Below are positions 1-5,083 of a DNA stretch of 5,083 nt, piece by piece; positions within the stretch are counted from its first letter, which is position 1, and each line of letters opens with the position of its first letter. The stretch spans positions 1-5,083 of the forward strand of contig PFUQ01000211.1 in NCBI GenBank assembly GCA_002790175.1. Reading direction: 5' to 3'. The DNA is from Flavobacteriales bacterium CG_4_9_14_3_um_filter_32_8 (GTDB lineage: Bacteria; Bacteroidota; Bacteroidia; Flavobacteriales_E; Vicingaceae). The notes under the pieces are model-generated. The model was not told the DNA's origin and searched no databases. It saw only the letters and a program-made list of their open reading frames with translations. A program made the translations under genes and the position numbers.

Positions 1-2733
1 GTCATAACTGGTGTGAGTGGAAGTGGTAAATCATCATTAGCATTCGATACGATTTATGCAGAAGGACAAAGAAGATATTTGGAAACATTTTCTGCTTATG
101 CTCGAAATTTTTTAGGTACGATGGAACGACCTGATGTTGATAAAATAAGTGGACTAAGTCCTGTTATTTCCATCGAACAAAAAACAATCAGCAAAAACCC
201 AAGATCTACTGTAGGAACAATAACCGAAGTGTACGATTTCTTTAGGTTGTTATTTGCCAAAGCATCCGATGCCTTTTCGTATAATACAGGTGAAAAAATG
301 GTAAAATATACCGTTTCTCAAATCATCGATTTAATTATAGAAAAGTATCCAGAAAAAAAATTAATTCTTTTAGCACCTATTGTTCAGGGACGAAAAGGTC
401 ATTACCAAGATTTGTTTAATCAAATACAAAAACAAGGTTTTTTAAAAGTTAGAATTAATGGTGAGATAAAAGGTATAACTAAAGGAATGAAATTGGATCG
501 ATACAAAACTCATAATATTGAAATGGTAATTGACCAACTCATTGTTAATGAAAAAGATAAAAAACGAATTTCCGATTCGGTGTATTTGGCAATGAAGCAT
601 GGAAATGGAACGTTGATGGTTTTTGATGTAGCAGAAAATCATTATTTTTTGTTAAGTAAAAATCTAATGTGTCCAACTACAGGAATATCATACGATGAGC
701 CTGCACCAAATTTATTTTCTTTTAACTCACCTTATGGAGCCTGTAAAAAATGTAATGGTTTAGGTTTAGTATCTGAGATAGATTTAATAAAAATAATCCC
801 GAATGCCAATGCAACTATTAAAAATGGAGGAATAGTTCCTTTAGGTAGCTACAAAAATAATTGGACATTTAAACAAATAGAAGCAATTGGTAAAAAGTTC
901 GGATTTACATTAAATACTCCCATAAAAGAAATTTCTGAAGAAGCAATCAACTATATCCTCAATGGATCTTCTGAAACATTAACATTAAAACAAGAAATAG
1001 CCGGAATTGAATCGGATTACAGCATAGAATTTGAAGGAATTGTAACTATTATTATTCGACAGTTTGAAGAAAATGAAAGTTTATCGATAGGTAGATGGGC
1101 AACAAATTTTATGAATAAAGTTCCTTGTCCACAATGCGGTGGAAGTCGTTTAAAAAAAGATGCACTTTTTTTTAAAATTGATAACAAATCAATTGCTGAA
1201 ATTGCTAATATGGATATTTTATCCTTATTTAATTGGACGACACAATTATCTGAAAAATTAACAGCCAAACAACAAATAATTGCCAAAGAAGTTTTAAAAG
1301 AAATTAATAGTAGATTAAAATTTTTATTAGATGTTGGCTTAACTTATTTGTCATTAAATAGAAGTTCAAGTTCATTGTCTGGTGGAGAAGCTCAACGGAT
1401 AAGGTTGGCAACTCAAATTGGTTCTCAGTTAGTAAATGTGTTGTATATTTTAGATGAGCCAAGTATTGGATTGCATCAAAGAGATAATCAAAAATTAATT
1501 AATTCATTAAAAGAGTTAAGAGATCTTGGAAACTCAATAATTGTTGTTGAGCATGACAAAGGTATTATGCTTTCTTCCGATTATATTATTGATGTTGGTC
1601 CAAAAGCAGGTTTGTTTGGTGGAGAAATAATATCTCAAGGAGAACCAGTGGAATTTATTGAAAATAATACCGAAACAGCCAACTTTTTGAGCGGTAAATT
1701 AACAATAGAAGTTCCTAAAACAAGAAGAGAAGGGAATGGGAAATTCATCAAATTAATAGGAGCTAGCGGAAATAATTTAAAAAATGTAACCTTAAAACTT
1801 CCTTTAGGAAAACTAATTTGCATTACAGGAGTTTCGGGAAGTGGAAAATCTACCTTAATCAATGAAACATTATATCCTATATTAAATCAATACATCTATC
1901 ATTCTGTTAAAAAACCATTGGCTTACCAATCCATAAAAGGAATAGAAAATATTGATAAAATTATCGACATTGACCAATCTCCAATTGGAAGAACGCCTCG
2001 TTCAAACCCAGCTACTTACACTGGAGTTTTTACAGATATACGGTATTTATTTAGCAATTTACCCGAAGCAAAAATTAGAGGATACCAACCTGGTAGATTT
2101 TCTTTTAATGTAAAAGGAGGAAGGTGCGAAATATGTAAAGGTGCAGGAATAAAAACAATTGAAATGAATTTTTTACCCGATGTATATGTAGAATGTACCG
2201 ATTGTAACTCCAAAAGGTACAATAGGGAAACATTGGAAGTGAGGTATAAAGGAAAATCAATCAGTGATATTTTAAATTTAACCGTCAATCAGGCTGTTGA
2301 ATTTTTTGAAAATATACCTGAAATTATTAGAAAAATAAAAACATTACAGGAAGTAGGTTTAGGATATATAACTTTAGGACAGCCATCTACCACCTTATCT
2401 GGTGGAGAAGCTCAACGTGTAAAATTAGCTACAGAATTATCAAAAAAACAAACAGGAAAAACATTTTATATTTTAGATGAACCTTCAACTGGACTCCATT
2501 TTCATGATATTAAAGTATTATTAGAAGTAATTAATAAACTAGTTGATTTAGGAAATACTGTGTTAATTATTGAGCATAATTTAGATATCATAAAAGTGGC
2601 AGATTATATTATTGATATTGGTCCTGAAGCAGGAAATGAGGGAGGTGAAATTGTAGCAGAAGGAACTCCGGAGAAAATAATCCGTAATAAAAAAAGTTAT
2701 ACAGCAAACTATTTAAAAGAAGAATTAATATAA
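1..2733 (+). CDS. uvrA: UvrA, excinuclease ABC subunit A (5' end cut off by window)
   Basis: UvrA is the ATP-driven dimer that finds bulky DNA lesions in the cytoplasm and loads UvrB for nucleotide excision repair. The frame is open from base 1 and gives 910 residues ending at TAA. Numbering from base 1, the first Walker A is GVSGSGKSS at residues 4-12, so about 25-30 N-terminal residues are missing compared with the family's roughly 940; the GTG at base 13 lies inside this motif and is not the start. The UvrB-binding insertion (about 90-210) is present, which points to UvrA1 rather than the shorter UvrA2. ABC signatures LSGGEAQ lie at 459-465 and 799-805, Walker B ILDEPS at 483-488 and ILDEPS at 824-829, switch His at 518 and 859, and the second Walker A at 610-618. 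The second zinc module is intact (C709, C712, C732, C735). The first has C224, C248 and C251 but Thr227 in place of one Cys. There is no frameshift. Identification is near certain. Confidence 0.98.
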   Translation, partial: VITGVSGSGKSSLAFDTIYAEGQRRYLETFSAYARNFLGTMERPDVDKISGLSPVISIEQKTISKNPRSTVGTITEVYDFFRLLFAKASDAFSYNTGEKMVKYTVSQIIDLIIEKYPEKKLILLAPIVQGRKGHYQDLFNQIQKQGFLKVRINGEIKGITKGMKLDRYKTHNIEMVIDQLIVNEKDKKRISDSVYLAMKHGNGTLMVFDVAENHYFLLSKNLMCPTTGISYDEPAPNLFSFNSPYGACKKCNGLGLVSEIDLIKIIPNANATIKNGGIVPLGSYKNNWTFKQIEAIGKKFGFTLNTPIKEISEEAINYILNGSSETLTLKQEIAGIESDYSIEFEGIVTIIIRQFEENESLSIGRWATNFMNKVPCPQCGGSRLKKDALFFKIDNKSIAEIANMDILSLFNWTTQLSEKLTAKQQIIAKEVLKEINSRLKFLLDVGLTYLSLNRSSSSLSGGEAQRIRLATQIGSQLVNVLYILDEPSIGLHQRDNQKLINSLKELRDLGNSIIVVEHDKGIMLSSDYIIDVGPKAGLFGGEIISQGEPVEFIENNTETANFLSGKLTIEVPKTRREGNGKFIKLIGASGNNLKNVTLKLPLGKLICITGVSGSGKSTLINETLYPILNQYIYHSVKKPLAYQSIKGIENIDKIIDIDQSPIGRTPRSNPATYTGVFTDIRYLFSNLPEAKIRGYQPGRFSFNVKGGRCEICKGAGIKTIEMNFLPDVYVECTDCNSKRYNRETLEVRYKGKSISDILNLTVNQAVEFFENIPEIIRKIKTLQEVGLGYITLGQPSTTLSGGEAQRVKLATELSKKQTGKTFYILDEPSTGLHFHDIKVLLEVINKLVDLGNTVLIIEHNLDIIKVADYIIDIGPEAGNEGGEIVAEGTPEKIIRNKKSYTANYLKEELI

Positions 2734-2739
2734 ATTAAG

Positions 2740-2761
2740 ATAAAATTAAAATAAAATTAAA
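2740..2761. repeat. 11-bp AT-rich tandem repeat, two copies
   Basis: The unit ATAAAATTAAA occurs twice in perfect tandem, at 2740-2750 and 2751-2761, starting six bases after the uvrA stop codon. A partial third unit begins at 2762. It contains only A and T, is too short to encode anything, and is most simply explained as slippage in low-complexity spacer. No function is assigned. Confidence 0.7.
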
Positions 2762-2788
2762 ATAATTCACAAGTTTAATAAGAAAGAT

Positions 2789-2803
2789 CTCGGCTGTGCC
2801 GAG
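2789..2803. repeat. GC-rich perfect inverted repeat downstream of uvrA
   Basis: CTCGGC-TGT-GCCGAG is a perfect 6-bp stem with a 3-base loop, and it stands out for its GC content within very AT-rich spacer. It lies 55 bases after the uvrA stop. It has no T-run directly behind it on the forward strand, so alone it is not a standard intrinsic terminator. It may protect the uvrA mRNA 3' end, act together with the hairpin just downstream, or belong to a dispersed repeat family. Confidence 0.55.
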
Positions 2804-2807
2804 TGAG

Positions 2808-2826
2808 CAATAGTAGTATTGTTTTT
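2808..2826 (+). terminator. Candidate intrinsic terminator of uvrA
   Basis: CAATA-GTAG-TATTG (2808-2821) forms a 5-bp stem with a 4-base loop and is followed at once by TTTTT (2822-2826), the layout of a rho-independent terminator for forward transcription. The stem is short and AT-rich, so it is weak alone; the GC hairpin at 2789-2803 may contribute. An alternative pairing, ATTGTT-TTT-AACAAT at 2818-2832, competes for the same bases. The position, about 75 bases after the uvrA stop and ahead of a convergent gene, supports the call. Confidence 0.42.
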
Positions 2827-2879
2827 AACAATTTCACCATTCATCAATTTAAAAAAACACACCTCTAATTTTGTAATCT

Positions 2880-2895
2880 TGTTGCTTTTGCAACA
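2880..2895. repeat. Perfect hairpin in the convergent spacer
   Basis: TGTTGC-TTTT-GCAACA is a perfect 6-bp stem with a TTTT loop. Its left arm overlaps CTTGTTGC (2878-2885), which also has an exact reverse complement, GCAACAAG, at 2935-2942. The same bases could therefore instead form a larger outer stem around the hairpin at 2907-2928. Neither strand has a T-run directly after it, so I do not call it a terminator. Confidence 0.5.
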
Positions 2896-2906
2896 TCGAA
2901 CAAAAT

Positions 2907-2928
2907 TTTCTCCTCTCAAGAGGAGAAA
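2907..2928 (-). terminator. Candidate terminator of the reverse-strand unit
   Basis: Read on the reverse strand, TTTCTCCTC and GAGGAGAAA form a perfect 9-bp stem around a TTGA loop, one base after the TAG at 2930-2932 that ends the sorting-domain remnant. The sequence after the stem on that strand is ATTTTG, a short T-run. This is the strongest hairpin in the spacer, and its placement directly after the original stop codon suggests it was the native terminator of the T9SS cargo gene. It would now end the patatin transcript. Confidence 0.55.
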
Positions 2929-2929
2929 G

Positions 2930-3439
2930 CTAACGCAACAAGGTAATCGTTCCTTTTTCCTTTAGCACTTCGCCATTGGTTTGGTAGAAGTTAATCACGT
3001 AAAAATAAGTGCCTTCGGGCAAGTTTTTTCCATTGTACGTACCATGTCAATCGTTATTGTAATTCGTTGTTTCAAACAATTTAACTCCCCAACGATTAAA
3101 AACGAACACCGAACAACCGTCAATTTTACCAATATTAGCAATAAACCATGCATCATTTTTACCATCACCATTGGGTGTTAGCAAATTAGAAATGATAATA
3201 CTCAAATTACCACCTATTACTATGGTTTTACACAACGTATTAGCACAAATTGGAAAAGTGTTGTAAGCCATCAAACATAACTCAAACGTACCACCAAAAG
3301 TAAATTCGTAAGTAAAATTCCCACCAAAAGCGGAGCTCAAACCCACCTTAAATTTTCGAAAAGCTATTTGGTTTCGGTATATTATTTTTTCTATTGATAC
3401 TAAAGAAACATGAGATTCAAAATTCATTACACCAACCAA
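2930..3439 (-). pseudogene. Remnant of a T9SS-secreted protein (PKD-like + type B sorting domain)
   Basis: This is the 3' end of a gene for a protein exported by the type IX secretion system. From a TTG at 3437-3439 the frame gives 130 codons, a TGA at 3047-3049, then 38 more codons in the same frame to TAG at 2930-2932. Residues about 83-130 plus the continuation match the gliding-motility-associated (type B, TIGR04131-like) sorting domain: LLTPNGDGKND (86-96), FNRWG (114-118), NYNND, then after the stop GTYNGKNLPEGTYFYV and a terminal GTITLLR. Residues about 30-77 resemble the end of a PKD domain (GTFELCLMAYN, then paired Cys and KTIVI), but the usual W-x-FGDG start reads RKFKVG. There is no signal peptide, no convincing start or ribosome site, and the first 25 residues match nothing I recognise. 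Such cargo proteins are normally several hundred residues or more, so the 5' part is lost. A product stopping at the TGA would lack the last 39 positions of the sorting signal. Confidence 0.85.
3047..3049 (-). other. In-frame TGA replacing a conserved Trp codon
   Basis: The remnant reads AAC GAT TGA CAT GGT on the reverse strand, where sorting domains of this type read N-D-W-D-G. The conserved Trp is thus TGA instead of TGG, and the following Asp (GAT) has become His (CAT). The frame stays open on both sides, so this is a nonsense change and not a frameshift. TGG encodes Trp throughout uvrA and the patatin gene, which argues against reassigned TGA in this genome. Confidence 0.85.
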
Positions 3440-3454
3440 AAAGTGTAACCAATA

Positions 3455-5083
3455 CTATTCATTAATTGTATTAACTAACTTATTAAGTACTTTCTGATTT
3501 TTAACAGAATAAATAGAATTGAGTACGATTTCTTTTTCTTTGGTGGTGAGGTGCCAACTCAGTGAAATGTTGTTTTCTGAGTTGTCTAGCTCAAAATCAA
3601 ATACATCAATGGGTTGTTCTAAATTATCACCTAGATATTGCAACATATCATCTTGGTTATAATCTTGTATTGGAAAAAGATTTTCGTATAAACTTCCAAC
3701 AGGGCTAAAAAAAGTTTCTGTAATGCTTCGTAAGGAATTGTCTTTTATTTTTAAATTTTTCTGTTTATCTCTAAAACTAATAATAATAATTCCACTGGTA
3801 TTGCTATTAATCCATTCTTTAAAAGTATAGATGAATCTATAAGTGGTTATTTTTCCAAAATTATCCCGCATACCAGCGTCCATAACTGTAATTTGTGGAT
3901 TACTTGGCAACGATACGCGTGGCATAATAATGGGAAATGTAGCACTCATTCGTAAAGCACTGGTAAATCTTAAATTAGATGCATCTTGTTTTTCGAATAA
4001 TCTACTAAATTCAAAATTTTCTACAATAGGTTCAGAAGTTACTTTTCCAATAGGATTGTTATTGGTTAAATAAGAAATTGGTTGAGCTGATATTAACATT
4101 CTTCGAGCATCATTAATTACAGTAGGTGATAAAATCATGATGGGTATTTCTGAATTGTATTCCGGAAGATGGTAATCACGAAGTCTTTTGTTTAATGCAT
4201 TATCGGTATTAATTAATAATTGCCTTTCAAAAGAATATCCTCTATCTTTCCAGTAGGTGTATTTTCCATCGTAATATTTTTTTGTTCTTAAAAAAAAATC
4301 ATTGGTAGCAATACTAAATGCGATGGGATTTAACAAATCCTTAGAAATATTAGTAAGGTACTCGGGAGCATATATTGATTTCTTCAGCGTCTTTTTTTGT
4401 AAGTATAGCTCCCTAAAATAAGCAGCACCTATCATCCCTCCAGATGAACCAGTAATTAAATGTGTTTGATGAAACAATTTTTCGTCAGTTAGTTTTTCAA
4501 TAACTTGTAGCATATAAAAAGTCCACATCGTAGATCTAGTTCCACCTCCGCTTGTATTAATAAAAATAATTTTTGGTTTTGTTGCTGAGCTATTTTTTTT
4601 CTTCCAATTATCAAGTATTGCTAGTGAATTTTCATAATCTTTTTTATTGTGGCTACTGCTTAATTTTTTTAAATTTTTTACTGAATAATCAGCATTTTCG
4701 ATGTTATAATTAAGTCCATAAGCCATATTGGAGTAGGTAAAAAATTCACTTTTAGATAAAAAATTAATGAGTATAAACACGCCAACAATAACGATGGTAG
4801 TCCAACCTTTTAACCAGGTATAAAAGGCACTCATTAAAATAAAAAGCATTGTAAAAAAAAGAATAATACTCGCACCTGCAGGAATAATAAAGAATGGGAT
4901 TTCACTAAATAAACCGAAAATAAATAAGGAAATAAAAATAGCAATTTCAAAGAAAGATGCATTTAAGTGATTTTGTTTAATGATGGATTTAAGCATCGAT
5001 TCATCGTAATGTGAGATGTCTCTAGCATGTTTTATTTTTATGGGATTATGGAGGTAGGTTTCCACATGCCATTTATCTTTACT
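3455..5083 (-). CDS. Membrane-anchored patatin-like phospholipase family protein (N-terminus outside window)
   Basis: This is a serine acylhydrolase of the patatin family, probably acting on membrane phospholipids or other acyl esters at the inner membrane. Numbering from the GTG at 5063-5065, 536 residues are visible. Three or more hydrophobic segments lie near 40-55, 56-80 and 89-103. The patatin domain starts near 163: oxyanion loop SGGGTRS (172-178), nucleophile elbow GSSGG (206-210, Ser208 at 4442-4444), ALRMSATFP (370-378), and DAG (396-398) supplying Asp396, so both dyad residues are present. DAG replaces the commoner DGG or DGA. The frame stays open upstream of the GTG to the window edge (SKDKWH), no ribosome site precedes that GTG, and the membrane region looks incomplete, so I infer the true start lies further right. 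The gene ends at TAG 3455-3457, 15 bases before the T9SS remnant. The substrate cannot be read from the sequence. Confidence 0.88.
   Translation of the reverse strand, partial: SKDKWHVETYLHNPIKIKHARDISHYDESMLKSIIKQNHLNASFFEIAIFISLFIFGLFSEIPFFIIPAGASIILFFTMLFILMSAFYTWLKGWTTIVIVGVFILINFLSKSEFFTYSNMAYGLNYNIENADYSVKNLKKLSSSHNKKDYENSLAILDNWKKKNSSATKPKIIFINTSGGGTRSTMWTFYMLQVIEKLTDEKLFHQTHLITGSSGGMIGAAYFRELYLQKKTLKKSIYAPEYLTNISKDLLNPIAFSIATNDFFLRTKKYYDGKYTYWKDRGYSFERQLLINTDNALNKRLRDYHLPEYNSEIPIMILSPTVINDARRMLISAQPISYLTNNNPIGKVTSEPIVENFEFSRLFEKQDASNLRFTSALRMSATFPIIMPRVSLPSNPQITVMDAGMRDNFGKITTYRFIYTFKEWINSNTSGIIIISFRDKQKNLKIKDNSLRSITETFFSPVGSLYENLFPIQDYNQDDMLQYLGDNLEQPIDVFDFELDNSENNISLSWHLTTKEKEIVLNSIYSVKNQKVLNKLVNTINE

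Noticed and set aside
442..2288. Reverse-strand open frames inside uvrA (442-642, 1017-1286, 1635-1862, 2016-2288)
   Set aside because: All lie antisense to strongly conserved uvrA codons, encode no recognisable protein and are expected by chance opposite an AT-rich gene.
2866..2873. TAATTTTG, matching the Bacteroidota -7 promoter element TAnnTTTG
   Set aside because: No TTTG-like -33 element lies at the right distance upstream and no forward gene follows; the motif is easily met by chance in this AT-rich spacer.
3047..3049. TGA read as tryptophan (altered genetic code)
   Set aside because: The position fits Trp, but uvrA and the patatin gene use TGG for Trp and have no in-frame TGA, and the neighbouring conserved Asp is also mutated, which fits decay better.
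2981..3181. Forward-strand 66-codon open frame
   Set aside because: It lies antisense to the sorting-domain remnant, whose reverse-strand translation is clearly the meaningful one.
3843..4073. Forward-strand 76-codon open frame
   Set aside because: It lies antisense to the patatin catalytic region, with no protein family resemblance.
3455..5083. Patatin as a CapV-type anti-phage effector (CBASS)
   Set aside because: CapV-type effectors are short soluble patatins beside a nucleotide cyclase. This one has a multi-helix membrane region and no cyclase or other defence gene is visible.
1..5083. A new multi-gene system linking uvrA, the remnant and the patatin gene
   Set aside because: uvrA is convergent to the other two, no shared regulatory sequence is visible, and the middle gene is broken; adjacency alone does not support a joint function.

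Overview
The window looks like low-GC chromosomal DNA from a Bacteroidota bacterium, probably of the Flavobacteriia or a related class. The clearest evidence is the reverse-strand remnant of a protein ending in a type B C-terminal sorting domain of the type IX secretion system (T9SS), a system restricted to that phylum. The AT-rich codon choice and the patatin protein with a multi-helix N-terminal membrane region fit this placement. No finer placement can be supported from 5 kb.

Layout: (1) Bases 1-2733, forward strand, hold nearly all of uvrA, the damage-recognition ATPase of nucleotide excision repair; only about the first 25-30 codons are missing off the left edge. (2) Bases 2734-2929 are a 196-base convergent gap. 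It contains an 11-bp AT-rich tandem repeat, four inverted repeats and plausible terminators for both strands. (3) Bases 2930-3439, reverse strand, are a decayed 3' fragment of a T9SS cargo gene: a damaged PKD-like segment followed by a nearly complete sorting domain. The domain is interrupted by one in-frame TGA exactly where its conserved tryptophan belongs. (4) Bases 3455-5083, reverse strand, hold a membrane-anchored patatin-like phospholipase or acylhydrolase gene whose start lies beyond the right edge.

The patatin gene and the remnant share strand and reading frame and are only 15 bases apart, so the remnant is probably carried on the patatin transcript. uvrA converges on them from the other side. 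I see no functional link between the repair gene and the lipase, no mobile-element genes, no RNA gene, no CRISPR array, and nothing that amounts to a new multi-gene system. The points most worth following up are the decayed T9SS cargo gene, the membrane-fused patatin architecture, and the first zinc module of UvrA, which lacks one cysteine.
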